This document shows, one piece after another, positions 1 through 10,656 of a stretch of 64,000 nucleotides of DNA (the first letter of the stretch is position 1; each line of letters starts with the position of its first letter). Under the pieces are notes generated by a model, which saw only the letters and a program-made list of their open reading frames with translations, made no database searches and was not told the DNA's origin. The translations under genes were made by a program, and so were the position numbers. The DNA is from a bacterium. GTDB lineage: Bacteria > Myxococcota_A > Polyangia > Nannocystales > Nannocystaceae. Where the stretch lies: NCBI GenBank assembly GCA_024742475.1, contig JANSYI010000023.1, positions 62,001 to 126,000 of the forward strand, read 5' to 3'.

Positions 1-435
1 CGGGTTGGAGTCGCCGGATTGACGCCGTGCGGCGTCGCCGGGACGCACCATCGCGGTGGCGACGAGCGAGGTGACGAGCATCAACGCACCCGCAGGCACG
101 AGCAGCACCAGCGGACCGGGATCGGCGGGTCCGTGCCACAGACCTCCGCCGACGAATCCGAGACCGACGAGCAGCGCCCCGAGCCAGCTCGCCAGGCGCA
201 CCCGCGTGGCCCAGCCCGGCGGCGTCTGCAGACGCTCGAGCGCCCAACCGATGCCCAGGTTCGCGAGCGCGAGCAGGCCGCCGTGCGCGTGCCCGAGCCG
301 CAGGAACTCGCGCCGCAGCGGGTCGTCGAGCACGCCCGCGACTCGGAGCCCGAACATCGCCTCGAGCCACATGCCCATGCCCAAGAACGCAGCGAGACTC
401 CACAAGGAGGCCCGCAGGTGTGCGCCCGGCGACAT
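1..435 (-). CDS. Polytopic membrane protein, partial (C-terminus beyond left edge)
   Basis: An ATG at 435 opens a frame that runs 145 codons leftwards to the window edge without a stop. The visible part has about four hydrophobic helices (residues roughly 9-30, 48-65, 82-102 and 108-130). A conserved-looking GHAHGG motif at 48-53 starts the second helix; paired His in a helix could bind metal or haem, but that is inference. It begins only 17 bp after the stop of the octahaem cytochrome and is probably the last visible gene of that operon, so a role near the membrane electron-transfer components is possible. I do not recognise the family. Start and membrane topology are well supported; function is unknown. 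Confidence 0.7.
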   Translation of the reverse strand, partial: MSPGAHLRASLWSLAAFLGMGMWLEAMFGLRVAGVLDDPLRREFLRLGHAHGGLLALANLGIGWALERLQTPPGWATRVRLASWLGALLVGLGFVGGGLWHGPADPGPLVLLVPAGALMLVTSLVATAMVRPGDAARRQSGDSNP

Positions 436-452
436 GAGCGGAGTCTACCCCC

Positions 453-2219
453 TCATTCTCCGATCGCGATGGCGACGTCGTCGCGGTGCGACAGCAAGGA
501 TTGCAGCAGCGCTTCGTCGGCCCAGACCACGCTCGGCCCGAGTGCGCCGCGGAGCTCGTCGACGACCACCACGCGCTCGGCCACGTCGGCCATGAAGTCG
601 TAGCGGTCGAGCACCGGCGCGAGCGACCCGGGCGCGAGCGAGCGCAGCGCCCGGTATCCAAACCATCGCACGGCGGGGTAGTCGTCCTCGAGCGCGTCGA
701 CGAGCGCGCGAAGGCGGCGCTGGCGATCGCCGACCGCTTCGGGGCGGGCCAACGCGTGGGCAGCGAGGGCACGCTGCACCGGGTCGCCGCCGATGAGGTC
801 TCGCTCGACACGAGAGACCCGCCCCTCGGGACCCTGCGCCGCGGTCCCGCGCAGGCCCAGGGTCCGCATCGAGCTCGCCGCCCACGCCCGCGTCCGCGCG
901 ACGTGGCACTGGGTACACGCGTCGGGCATGTCATCCCGCGAGGCGAGCGCGCCCGGATCGGGCGTGGTGATGCGATGGCTGATCATGCCGCGGAGCAGGC
1001 CGTAGGTGATGCGAGGCATGTGACAGCCCTGGCACGTCGTGTCCTCGTGCCCTCCGTGTGTCGCCTCGACGTCGTGACAGCGCCCCTGACACGCGGCGTC
1101 GCCCTTCGCTTGGGGTCGCAGCTGCATCGCGGGCGTTGGGCCGTGCATGGTGTGGCAGTCGGCGCACGAGAGGCCCTTGCCTTGGTCGTAGCAGGGCGAG
1201 AGCAGCAGCGCCTGGTACTCGTACGCCGACAGGCGCGGCGTACCGTCGGCCCAAAACCGCGGCGCGAACGGCCGCGCGCCGGGAGGATCCGACGCAAGAC
1301 GAGTATCGGCCAGGATCGGGCGAGACACCTCGGAGAGCGCCGTGCCGGGGAGGAATCGGTCGCCATGGGCGAGGACATCGGCGAGGTCCTTGCCGATGCG
1401 CTGCCCGTGACAGCGGCCGCACACCTCACTGTGCCGGTCCGGCGCGAGGCGGCCCGGATGCGTGATCGCAGGGTCGCCGGTGTCGCCCGTGGCGGAGAGG
1501 AGCCGCCGAAAGGGGTTGCCCTGCCGATCGCGATGCCCTCCGGCGGGGCCGTGGCACGCCTCGCAGCCGATACCGATCTCGGCGACCTCGGTCGCGAACG
1601 TTCCATCGGGTCGGAGCCCCGGGTTGGGCTCGGTGTTGTGGCAGAAGACGCAGTTGTCGTTCCATCGGCTCAGGTGGCGCAGATAGGCGTCGGCGTCCCC
1701 TGCGGTCAGGTCGGGAAACAGAAACGCTCCGCCGAGGTGGATCCAGCGCTCGGCCTCGGGGTGGTACGCGAACGGAAGCCTCCAGCGCTCGAGCGCACCT
1801 CCCCCCCGGTCGATGCGGGCGACGTACTGCTGGTAGCGGTGCGTCCCGACCGTGAGTTCGACGTCGACGTCGAGCAGCACCGAGCCATCGGCATCGGACA
1901 CGACGCGCACGTGCGGCGCGGCCCCGCCGTCGAAGGTGGCGGTGAATCCCGCCGTCTGCAGCGTCTCTCCCTCGAACGGCGCGAGCACGATCGCCTCGGC
2001 ATCGGTCGCGACCTGCGTCATCGTGCGGTGGTAGCTCGCGTGCCAGGTCTCGTGCTGCGCCCGGTGGCAGCTGCGGCACGACGCGCTCCCGACCGCGGGG
2101 CCTCGCGCGGGCACGGGGTCCCAGGCGGTCGCATCCGTTGCGGTCCACGCCAGCCCCACCGCCGCGGCGAGCATCCAGGCGATCGGGGGGCCGAAGAGCA
2201 GCGCCGTGGCGGGCTTCAT
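453..2219 (-). CDS. Secreted octahaem-type c cytochrome with HEAT-like C-terminus
   Basis: 588-residue protein starting with ATG at 2219, which overlaps the stop of the kinase-FHA gene by 4 bp (ATGA), so the two are translationally coupled. Residues 1-32 form a signal peptide or anchor. Seven CXXCH haem sites lie at 48-52, 190-194, 219-223, 267-271, 352-356, 396-400 and 435-439. An eighth site at 377-382 is CQGRCH, with three residues between the cysteines, which is unusual. The C-terminal 130 residues are Ala/Leu-rich and look like HEAT or helical repeats. It resembles the cytochrome c554/doubled-CXXCH families, which move electrons in the periplasm or at the surface. Its partner and acceptor cannot be told from sequence. 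The frame stays open for 118 codons upstream, but that part overlaps the kinase gene and has no cytochrome character. Confidence 0.9.
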   Translation of the reverse strand: MKPATALLFGPPIAWMLAAAVGLAWTATDATAWDPVPARGPAVGSASCRSCHRAQHETWHASYHRTMTQVATDAEAIVLAPFEGETLQTAGFTATFDGGAAPHVRVVSDADGSVLLDVDVELTVGTHRYQQYVARIDRGGGALERWRLPFAYHPEAERWIHLGGAFLFPDLTAGDADAYLRHLSRWNDNCVFCHNTEPNPGLRPDGTFATEVAEIGIGCEACHGPAGGHRDRQGNPFRRLLSATGDTGDPAITHPGRLAPDRHSEVCGRCHGQRIGKDLADVLAHGDRFLPGTALSEVSRPILADTRLASDPPGARPFAPRFWADGTPRLSAYEYQALLLSPCYDQGKGLSCADCHTMHGPTPAMQLRPQAKGDAACQGRCHDVEATHGGHEDTTCQGCHMPRITYGLLRGMISHRITTPDPGALASRDDMPDACTQCHVARTRAWAASSMRTLGLRGTAAQGPEGRVSRVERDLIGGDPVQRALAAHALARPEAVGDRQRRLRALVDALEDDYPAVRWFGYRALRSLAPGSLAPVLDRYDFMADVAERVVVVDELRGALGPSVVWADEALLQSLLSHRDDVAIAIGE

Positions 2220-3445
2220 CCCCGAAGCGCCCGGACGGAAATCTCTTGGTCGTAGAGCTTGAGCGTGGCCGATCCGCTGTCGCTGCGCAGCGGCACGGGC
2301 ACCCCCGGGGTGAGCTGGCGACCCATGTACTGGCTGCCGTTTTGGCTCTTGAGGTCCGCCACCCAGACGCGGCCGCGATGCGGATAGATGCAGGCGTGCA
2401 GCCGGCTCATGCGCGGCGATGGAACGATGAACTGGCACGCTTCGTGGCGGCCCAGCACGACGGGGCCGCGGCGAATGTCGAAGGTCTGCGGCGGATGACC
2501 GGCCAAGGAGAGCTCGATGCTCGGCAGCATCATCGGCTCGAACAGGGGCGTGGGATCGACGACCGGCTGCCAAACGCCGTCACGCTGCGCGGCGCCGCTG
2601 AAGGCATCGGCCATCTCGGCGCCGCTGCTGAAGCGCTCCGAGGGGTTCTTGGCCATCGCCCGGCGCATGAACGCGTCGAGGGACGGCACTTCGTGATAGC
2701 CCCGCTGCGCCCCGGCGGCGTTCTCGACGGTGGATCCACGTCGGGGCGCCCGCTGCGGGATGCGGAGGCCGGGGATGTCGGCTTCCATGTGCTGCTGCAG
2801 GAGCTCGGGCAGCGTCCTACCGTCATAGGGGAGCTGACCGGTGAGCAGCTCGAACGCGATGACGGCCAGCGCGTAGCGGTCGGTCGCCGGCCCGACGTGC
2901 TTGGTGTCGCGGAACTGCTCGGGGCTCATGTAGTGCGGCGTTCCGAACACCGAGCCGGTCGCCGTGGCGGCCTCGTGGGCGAGCCACTTCGCGATGCCCA
3001 GGTCGATGATCACGGGCTCCCAGCCGGTGGCCCCCGCGCGCAACAAGACGTTGTCTGGCTTGAGATCGCGGTGCACGACCCCCAGGCCGTGCAGCTCGTC
3101 GAGCGCCTGACCAACACCTTGGATCAGGCGGTGAACCCCCCACCCGTCCCCCTCGGGGATCGCCGCGGCCGGGTTGACCCCGTCGACGAACTCCATCGCC
3201 ATCCAGGTGCGGCCGAAGTCGTCGCTGCCGAAGTCCTCGACCTTGATGACGCCATCGAACTGCACCCCGGCCATGCGCTTGGCCTCGAGGTGAAACCGGG
3301 CGCTGGCCTCACTGCCGGTGTGCACCTCGGCGCGCAGCCACTTGACCACCACGAGCCGCCTCGCGAAGACGTCGACGCAAAGGTGCACGTCCCCCACGGC
3401 GCCCTCTCCGAGAGGGCGGACCTTGCGGTGGGGGCAGCCCGGCAC
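2216..3445 (-). CDS. Serine/threonine protein kinase with C-terminal FHA domain
   Basis: 409 residues. The N-terminal part is a eukaryotic-type kinase: glycine loop LGEGAVG at 12-18, VAIK-type lysine K35, catalytic loop HRDLKPDN with D127, metal-binding DLG at 148-150 (Leu replacing the usual Phe), and an APE-equivalent SPE near 174. Residues about 320-400 form an FHA domain (GRH, SRLH and SQNG motifs), which binds phosphothreonine and may recruit the kinase's own product. No transmembrane segment is seen, so it is probably cytosolic. The start is GTG at 3445: a stop codon lies just upstream in frame and the glycine loop follows directly, so no longer N-terminus is possible. Coupled by ATGA to the octahaem cytochrome downstream, an odd pairing of phosphosignalling with electron transfer. 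Confidence 0.95.
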   Translation of the reverse strand: MPGCPHRKVRPLGEGAVGDVHLCVDVFARRLVVVKWLRAEVHTGSEASARFHLEAKRMAGVQFDGVIKVEDFGSDDFGRTWMAMEFVDGVNPAAAIPEGDGWGVHRLIQGVGQALDELHGLGVVHRDLKPDNVLLRAGATGWEPVIIDLGIAKWLAHEAATATGSVFGTPHYMSPEQFRDTKHVGPATDRYALAVIAFELLTGQLPYDGRTLPELLQQHMEADIPGLRIPQRAPRRGSTVENAAGAQRGYHEVPSLDAFMRRAMAKNPSERFSSGAEMADAFSGAAQRDGVWQPVVDPTPLFEPMMLPSIELSLAGHPPQTFDIRRGPVVLGRHEACQFIVPSPRMSRLHACIYPHRGRVWVADLKSQNGSQYMGRQLTPGVPVPLRSDSGSATLKLYDQEISVRALRG

Positions 3446-3548
3446 GCTCCGAGAGTATCAAGACCGCCGCCACAGCGGAGGGACCAGCACGAGCGTGTCT
3501 CGCGCACGCTCAGCGTCCGCGGGGGCGTCCCGCGGGCCGGTCCCCGCG

Positions 3549-5291
3549 CTAGAGCGTCAACGCGACTTCGGTGTAGGGCTCGGCGACGAACGTCGCCGTC
3601 TGGTCCCCGTAGGTCATCTCGAAGAACCCGGGGTTCTTCAGGGTGACGGTGGCGGTGTCACCTGGTGCGACCTTGGCCCGCTTCTTCCAGGAGCGCCCGA
3701 CCATCTCGACGGAGAGCTCGGCACCACCCTGGTTGCGGATGAGCAGGGTTGCCTTGGGCTCCCCGAAGAACTTCACCGCGAACGGGTAGAACGCCACGAG
3801 CTGCTTGTGCAGCGCCTCGAGCTTGGCTTCGATGCCCGGCGCCCGGTAAGGGTAGCCCGCGCCGAGGCCTTGAAGCTGCTGGCGCGACCAGTCGAGCTCG
3901 GACAGCGCCTCGCCGGCGCGCACGATCTTGCCGCCGGGGTACTTGACCAGGCCCGACTTGCGAAGCGCGCTCTTCTCTTTCTTGTACAGCGAGGGCTCGC
4001 TCGCCGCGAGGTAGGCCGCGATCGCGATGTGGACCTCGGGGAGCTCCTTGCCGTTGCGCTTGGCCAGCGCGAGCTCGGTCTTTGCGGCGTCGAGCTTGCC
4101 GGCCTCGGCGTATTCGATCGCCTTGAGCGCGGCGAGGATGGCGGTGACCTCTTTGTGCCCCTTGGCCGACGTGTCGACCTTGGCGAGCTTGGCCCGCGCG
4201 TCGGTGAGCTTGCCCTTGCCGGCGAGCAGCAGGATCTCTTGGAGGAGGAGCGACGACTTGCCCGGGCGCATGCCGATCGCCTCCTTGATGTCGGCGTCGG
4301 CCCCCGCGGTGTCCCCTTCGGCCAGGCGCATCTTTGCGCGCGTCGCATAGATCGTCGCAACGCGATCGCGAATCTGCTCGAGGCGCTCGGGGGTGAGCTT
4401 GAGCTTGCCCGCGGCGGCCGCGTCGACGATGGCCATCAGCCGCGCGAGGGCCTGATCCGGCTTGCCCTGGCGGTTGAACTCCATCGCGACCTCCATGGCG
4501 AGCCCCACCTGCTCCTCGGGCTCGACACCCACGGGCGCGAGGTCGAGGAGCTCGTCGGCCAGCGGCACGTCGCCCTGCTCGAGCGCGAGCAGCACCACGC
4601 CGCGTCGCAGCTCGAGGTATTGGCGGCGGTTCTCCAGGTCGTTCTGCAGGACGAGCTCGGTCGCGGACTTGAGGCCTTTGGCCGAGCCTGCAAGGTCCTT
4701 CTGGGCGTAACGAGCGCGGACGACGGCGAGCCACACGGCGGCGTCGGGGATGATGTCGAGTGCCGCGGCGTAGTCGACCTCGGCCTCGCTCCAGCGCGAC
4801 TCCTGCATGTACGCGTCGCCGCGGCGGATCAGCAGCACGGCCATCTGACGGTGGCAGTTGCGACAGCCCGCGTCTTCGTAGCCGCGTGTCGCGATGGCGA
4901 GCGCTTCGTCGTAGCGCATCAGGTCTTGCAGCGCGCCGGCGAGGCCCGAGTAGGCGTCCTCGCTCTTGGGATCGAGCTCGAGCGCCTTGCGGAAATACTC
5001 CTCGGCCTTGATCGCCTTGCCTTCCTTGTCGGCGGCCTTGCCCAGCTCGAGGTAGATGTCACGGAGCTCTTCGCGCGCGAGGTCCCCGAGGTCCGGGTCG
5101 TTCATCGCCTCGCGGTACTTGGCGTCGGCGTTGTCGAGCTGCCCTTCCCCGTCGGCCCACGCGAGGCGAGCGTCGTCGAGCGGCGTGGAGCAACCGGTGC
5201 CCCCGAGCGCGGTGACCAGAGCTGCGCCTACAATCCACCGCCGGGTCTGGCGGGTCAGGCGTTGGGCGATGCGTAGCGTGTGCCGTTCCAT
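3549..5291 (-). CDS. TPR-repeat lipoprotein with one CXXCH motif
   Basis: 580 residues from the ATG at 5291. The N-terminus is Arg-rich and followed by a hydrophobic stretch and a lipobox ending at C34 (ALGGTGC), so it is predicted to be lipidated by Lgt and LspA. The body is mostly helical TPR-type repeats (for example EEYFRKALELDPKSEDAY near 97-114), then an Ala/Lys/Asp-rich helical region. The last 80 residues are predicted beta-strand and may be a small Ig-like domain. A single CRNCH at 143-147 inside a TPR is a possible c-haem site or a chance occurrence. It overlaps the metallophosphoesterase by 37 bp at its 5' end and precedes the kinase-FHA gene. Probably a periplasmic scaffold for the cytochrome downstream; this is inference. 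Confidence 0.88.
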   Translation of the reverse strand: MERHTLRIAQRLTRQTRRWIVGAALVTALGGTGCSTPLDDARLAWADGEGQLDNADAKYREAMNDPDLGDLAREELRDIYLELGKAADKEGKAIKAEEYFRKALELDPKSEDAYSGLAGALQDLMRYDEALAIATRGYEDAGCRNCHRQMAVLLIRRGDAYMQESRWSEAEVDYAAALDIIPDAAVWLAVVRARYAQKDLAGSAKGLKSATELVLQNDLENRRQYLELRRGVVLLALEQGDVPLADELLDLAPVGVEPEEQVGLAMEVAMEFNRQGKPDQALARLMAIVDAAAAGKLKLTPERLEQIRDRVATIYATRAKMRLAEGDTAGADADIKEAIGMRPGKSSLLLQEILLLAGKGKLTDARAKLAKVDTSAKGHKEVTAILAALKAIEYAEAGKLDAAKTELALAKRNGKELPEVHIAIAAYLAASEPSLYKKEKSALRKSGLVKYPGGKIVRAGEALSELDWSRQQLQGLGAGYPYRAPGIEAKLEALHKQLVAFYPFAVKFFGEPKATLLIRNQGGAELSVEMVGRSWKKRAKVAPGDTATVTLKNPGFFEMTYGDQTATFVAEPYTEVALTL

Positions 5292-6109
5292 TCGTACAGT
5301 TCGCGGGTGAAGCCGGAAGAGGAGACGTCGTATACCGAGAAAGCGGCCGCGCGTCCCGGTTTTTGAAGCCGGGATGTCCCCGAGGCGATGCCGTGCACGG
5401 GGACCGGGCCGTCCGGGCCTGGCAGGGACGCCTCGGAGTTCACGTGCTCGTGCCCATGAAGGATCAGCTCGGCCCCGGCGGCGGCGATCACCTCGCCGAA
5501 CGCGGCGCGGTCGGTCAGCGCGTGGTTGGGCTTGGAGAGGCCGTCGACGGGCGGGTGGTGCACGAGGACCACCCGGGCGAGCCCCTCCTCGCCGAGCGCG
5601 GTGAGCATCCGCCGAAGTCGCCCCAGCTGCGCCGCGCCACACTGCCCGGTGGCGTCGAACGGCGGGGTCGCCACCGCACTCGAGACGCCGACGAGCGCGA
5701 CGTCGTCGAAACGCTGCACGAACGGGTAATCGCCGCCCTCGCGCTCTCCCTGCATGTAGGGGGCCATGTAGTGCTCGAAGCGCTGGGTCCGCTCGCTGCC
5801 GCGGGTGTAGGTGTCGTGGTTGCCCGGGATCACCGTCAGCGGGACCGGGATCGTCTCGAACTTCTCGACGCACAGCTCGAACTCGGACTCGAGCGCGAGG
5901 TTGGTCAGATCGCCGGTGACGACGAATCGGTCGAGCGCGAGCGCCTCGACCTGCTCGACCATACGGTCGAAGAGCGACTGGTCCTGCTTCTTGCCGCGGT
6001 GCAGCGCCAGGTTGAGCCGCCCGGTGAGGCGCTTGTTCAAGTAGCGCCAGGGGGTGACCCCATCGAGCCGCAGCAGATGGATGTCGGAGGTGTGCAGGAA
6101 CCGCAGCAC
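5255..6109 (-). CDS. Calcineurin-like metallophosphoesterase
   Basis: 284 residues carrying the full metallophosphoesterase signature: DIH at 9-11, GDLTN near 66-70, GNHD near 97-100, VHHPP near 179-183 and GHEH near 217-220. These residues bind the dinuclear metal centre and the phosphate. The architecture matches the cyclic-nucleotide phosphodiesterase/Icc-like subgroup, but the substrate cannot be read from sequence. No signal peptide, so cytosolic. It is the first gene of the minus-strand group that continues with the TPR lipoprotein, kinase-FHA protein and octahaem cytochrome, and its last 37 bp overlap the start of the TPR gene in another frame. It is divergent from aspS across a 119-bp gap. 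Confidence 0.93.
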   Translation of the reverse strand: MLRFLHTSDIHLLRLDGVTPWRYLNKRLTGRLNLALHRGKKQDQSLFDRMVEQVEALALDRFVVTGDLTNLALESEFELCVEKFETIPVPLTVIPGNHDTYTRGSERTQRFEHYMAPYMQGEREGGDYPFVQRFDDVALVGVSSAVATPPFDATGQCGAAQLGRLRRMLTALGEEGLARVVLVHHPPVDGLSKPNHALTDRAAFGEVIAAAGAELILHGHEHVNSEASLPGPDGPVPVHGIASGTSRLQKPGRAAAFSVYDVSSSGFTRELYEWNGTRYASPNA

Positions 6110-6228
6110 GCCACGGGTTGTAGCAGCCCGGCAGGGGCCTTGCCGAGCAGCAGAGCTACCTCACATGTATGGTCGCCCGCTCAGGATTGGCGCTGCGGCG
6201 CCGCGGCCGTTGGCATACGCTCCGCGAC

Positions 6229-8037
<1,809 letters not shown>

Positions 8038-8040
8038 CCG

Positions 8041-9651
8041 ATGGACACGCCCGCGAGCACGGACGCGCCCTCCCCTTCGCGGTTGGGCCGCAAGCATCGG
8101 CTGCTGCTCGCTGCGCTGTCGGTGGTGCCGATGGTGCTCTGCGTGGCCGACTGGGACATCTGGGTCCTGGGCTACGTCGCGTGGATTCCCCTGCTCGCCG
8201 CGATCGACGGCACGCGGCCTCGGCAGGCGCTGTTTTGGGGGTGGCTCGTCGGCACGTTCACCGTGTTCTGGGGGTTCTTTTGGATCACCGAGCTGCTGGT
8301 GAAATTCGCCGGCTTCCCCGTGGCGCTGGGCGCCCCGATCACCTTCTTGTTCGCCAGCTATCACGGGCTGCTGTGGGGTCTGGCGATGATGGTGACGGTG
8401 TGGCTGACCGCGCGCACGAAGCTGCCCCTTTGGGTCACGGCCCCGCTTTCGTGGGTGGCCATCGAGGCGACGCTGCCCAACATCTTCCCGATCTACATGG
8501 CGCAGGGCTGGGCCGCCGCGCCGACGCTCATCCAGATGGCCGAGCTGGGCGGGGTCACCACGGTCAGCTTCGTAATGGTCGCGACCAACGCGGCGCTGTA
8601 CGTGCTCATCGCCCGTCTGTGGCGCGAGCGCACGCTCGACCGCCCGGCGGCGATCGCCGTGGGGGTGTTGCTGGTGGTCGTGCCCGCCTACGGCGCGGTG
8701 CGCATCGCTCAGGTCGAGACGACCATGCAGGCTGCCCCGCACATGAAGGTCGGCGTGGTCCAGGGCAACATGAGCATCGCCGAGATGACGCGGCCCCGCG
8801 AGCGCGACCGGGCCTTCATGGGCGAGGTCCGCAAGAGCCGCGAGCTCGAGGCGCTGGGCGCGGAGGTCATCTTGTGGGGAGAGACGGCCTACCCCAACAG
8901 CCGGATCTTCCACCGACAGAGCAAGCACGAGCCTCCCGAGGGGCACCCGTGGCGCCTGCACCAGGGCTTCAGCGCGCCGCTCATCGTCGGCGCCGTGACC
9001 CGGGAGGACGTACGGGGGGCCAACTGCGGGTCGATTCACAAGTGCTGGAACTCGGCGCTGCTCATCGACTCGGACGGCACGATCATCGACCGCTACGACA
9101 AGGTCTACCGGCTGGTGTTCGGCGAGTACGCGCCGCTGGTCGACCCCGAGTGGTACCTGCAGCAGATCCCCAGCGCCTCGCACCTGCAACAGGGCGAGGG
9201 TCCCAAGGCGCTGACGCTGGGCGAGCACCGGCTGGGCGCCTTCATCTGCTACGAGGACATCCTGCCCCGCTACGTCCGGCAGACGGCCAAGCAAGGCGTG
9301 CACGCGTTCGTCAACCTCACCAACGACGCGTGGTTCGGCAAGACGCACGAGCCGGCCCAGCACCTGGGCCTGGCGGTCTTCCGCGCGGTCGAGCACCGCA
9401 AGGGCATGCTGCGATCGGTCAACACCGGCATCAGCACCTACGTCGACCCGACAGGTCGGCAAGTCCACCGCACCGAGGTCACCGACCCCGACATCGACGG
9501 CCCGCAAGAGCCCGACGGGTTCGTGGCCGACGTGCCGATGATGGACCCCGAGGCCAAGACGCCCTACATGGTCACCGGCGAGCTGTTCAACGGGCTGTGC
9601 ATCTTCGCGATCGTCGTGCTCGGCTGGCGGTCTCGTCGCGACGAAGCGTAG
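8041..9651 (+). CDS. lnt: Apolipoprotein N-acyltransferase
   Basis: 536 residues. Transfers the third acyl chain to the N-terminal cysteine of lipoproteins at the inner membrane, completing the Lgt/LspA/Lnt pathway; this fits a window rich in lipobox proteins. The N-terminal 220 residues hold about six to eight membrane helices, followed by a periplasmic nitrilase domain with the catalytic triad E281 (WGETAYP), K354 (YDKVYRLVFGEY) and C403 (FICYEDI). A final hydrophobic segment near 510-530 is the expected last helix. The ATG at 8041 lies 3 bp after the aspS stop, so the two are probably cotranscribed. Confidence 0.95.
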   Translation: MDTPASTDAPSPSRLGRKHRLLLAALSVVPMVLCVADWDIWVLGYVAWIPLLAAIDGTRPRQALFWGWLVGTFTVFWGFFWITELLVKFAGFPVALGAPITFLFASYHGLLWGLAMMVTVWLTARTKLPLWVTAPLSWVAIEATLPNIFPIYMAQGWAAAPTLIQMAELGGVTTVSFVMVATNAALYVLIARLWRERTLDRPAAIAVGVLLVVVPAYGAVRIAQVETTMQAAPHMKVGVVQGNMSIAEMTRPRERDRAFMGEVRKSRELEALGAEVILWGETAYPNSRIFHRQSKHEPPEGHPWRLHQGFSAPLIVGAVTREDVRGANCGSIHKCWNSALLIDSDGTIIDRYDKVYRLVFGEYAPLVDPEWYLQQIPSASHLQQGEGPKALTLGEHRLGAFICYEDILPRYVRQTAKQGVHAFVNLTNDAWFGKTHEPAQHLGLAVFRAVEHRKGMLRSVNTGISTYVDPTGRQVHRTEVTDPDIDGPQEPDGFVADVPMMDPEAKTPYMVTGELFNGLCIFAIVVLGWRSRRDEA

Positions 9652-9665
9652 CTGGGGCTAGGCTG

Positions 9666-10187
9666 CTAGACCGCAGCGGAGACGTTTAGCTCGGCCAGGT
9701 AGCCGTAGAGCCCCTCGGCGCTGTGGTGCACGAACGACTCGTTGGCGAACTGCACGCACGCGCCGTCCCACAGAGCCACGGGCCGGCCGGGCATCAGCCG
9801 TTCTCCGTCGACCCACGTGCCGTTGCGCGAAGAGGCGTCGGTGAGCGTCCACCCGTCTGCATCGCAGGAGAAGTAGGCGTGGTACTTCGACACCTCGGCG
9901 GATGGGATGCGGATGTCGACGGTGGACACGCGACCGACGCCCACGCGGCCCGGGAAGGCCCCGTCGGGCCGCTTGACGACCGGCAGCACGATCGCGTCGA
10001 GGGGGACCTGCTCGCGCAGGCTCCCGCCCACGACGTCGTCGAGGGAAATGACGGCCGTCTGAAACTCCCGCTGGGCCAGGTCGACGCGGCGGCCCACGAG
10101 AAACGGGTGGGCGTGCGGCGGGAGGAAGCCGCGACCGCTCGATCGGCGATACAGGCTCAAGTAGTCCGCCAATGTCCGCAGAGCCAT
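9666..10187 (-). CDS. FHA-domain protein
   Basis: 173 residues. Residues about 85-150 form an FHA domain with the typical GRVSTVDIRIPS strand, the SKYHA core and the SSRNGTWVDG loop that contacts phosphothreonine. The N-terminal 75 residues are not recognised, but include a short Arg-rich stretch and FLVGRR. No enzyme domain or membrane helix is present, so it is a likely cytosolic adaptor for Ser/Thr kinase signalling. It is convergent with lnt (stops 14 bp apart) and has no close partner on its own strand. A long gene-poor stretch lies upstream of its start. Confidence 0.88.
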   Translation of the reverse strand: MALRTLADYLSLYRRSSGRGFLPPHAHPFLVGRRVDLAQREFQTAVISLDDVVGGSLREQVPLDAIVLPVVKRPDGAFPGRVGVGRVSTVDIRIPSAEVSKYHAYFSCDADGWTLTDASSRNGTWVDGERLMPGRPVALWDGACVQFANESFVHHSAEGLYGYLAELNVSAAV

Positions 10188-10326
10188 GACGCCCTGTTCA
10201 TGCGCCCCCCGGCGCCCTCGCGCCAGCCCGCTTTTGGGCCGAATGTCCGCCCGAGCCGCCTGTGCGGCGGCTACGGACGCTGATCAGCCCGCGGCAGGCA
10301 CGGCGATCTCATGCCAAGGAGCAGCC

Positions 10327-10355
10327 GAGAGCGAGAGCGAGAGCGAGAGCGAGAG
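10327..10355. repeat. (GAGAGC)n hexanucleotide microsatellite
   Basis: Four exact tandem copies of GAGAGC followed by a partial fifth (GAGAG). It lies in a gene-free stretch. Such runs can change length by replication slippage; no gene is seen that would be switched by it. Confidence 0.9.
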
Positions 10356-10488
10356 GGGCGTCGAACATGAGGGCTCCACCGTAGTCGAGGTGGGCCTCAG
10401 GAGCGCCTCCGGCGATCGCGTGCGACGACGCTCGGCGGGTCTGCCAGAGCTCCGCCCGTTGACGTCGGTGCGAAACTCAGCGCGACCC

Positions 10489-10509
10489 AACGTCCGGGAT
10501 TCGGACGTT
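10489..10509. promoter_or_regulatory. Perfect inverted repeat AACGTCCG-N5-CGGACGTT
   Basis: Two 8-bp arms are separated by GGATT. No T-run follows, so it is less likely to be a terminator; it may be a protein-binding site upstream of the GDPD gene 148 bp away. A related palindrome (ACGTCCC-N3-GGGACGT) lies just after the same gene. Function not established. Confidence 0.4.
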
Positions 10510-10656
10510 CGTGCGCGCTGAACTTCGCTCAGACGGCTCGAACTTCCGGGTCGGGGACGCTCGGGCGCCCTGTGTCTTGCTCAGGTCGTGGCCGTCTCAC
10601 GGCATGGCTGCGGAGTGGGAGAGGTTGGTGCGCCACCTGCTGCTAGCCTCCGCCCC

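Larger units (their letters stand above)
10188..10656. other. 469-bp gap without a convincing gene
   Basis: Short open frames here lack codon periodicity and recognisable protein features; one encodes only a Ser/Glu run that comes from the hexanucleotide repeat at 10327. The stretch holds that repeat, a perfect 8-bp inverted repeat at 10489-10509, and presumably the promoters of the FHA gene (minus) and the GDPD gene (plus). No clear sigma-70 promoter is visible in the GC-rich sequence. Confidence 0.6.

Noticed and set aside
2220..2573. N-terminal extension of the octahaem cytochrome by 118 codons
   Set aside because: It overlaps the FHA part of the kinase gene in another frame, has no signal peptide, and the ATG at 2219 follows a typical ATGA coupling and starts a proper signal sequence.
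10186..10521. A 111-codon frame in the gap before the GDPD gene
   Set aside because: Its Ser/Glu run comes from the GAGAGC repeat, codon periodicity is absent, and no family pattern is seen.
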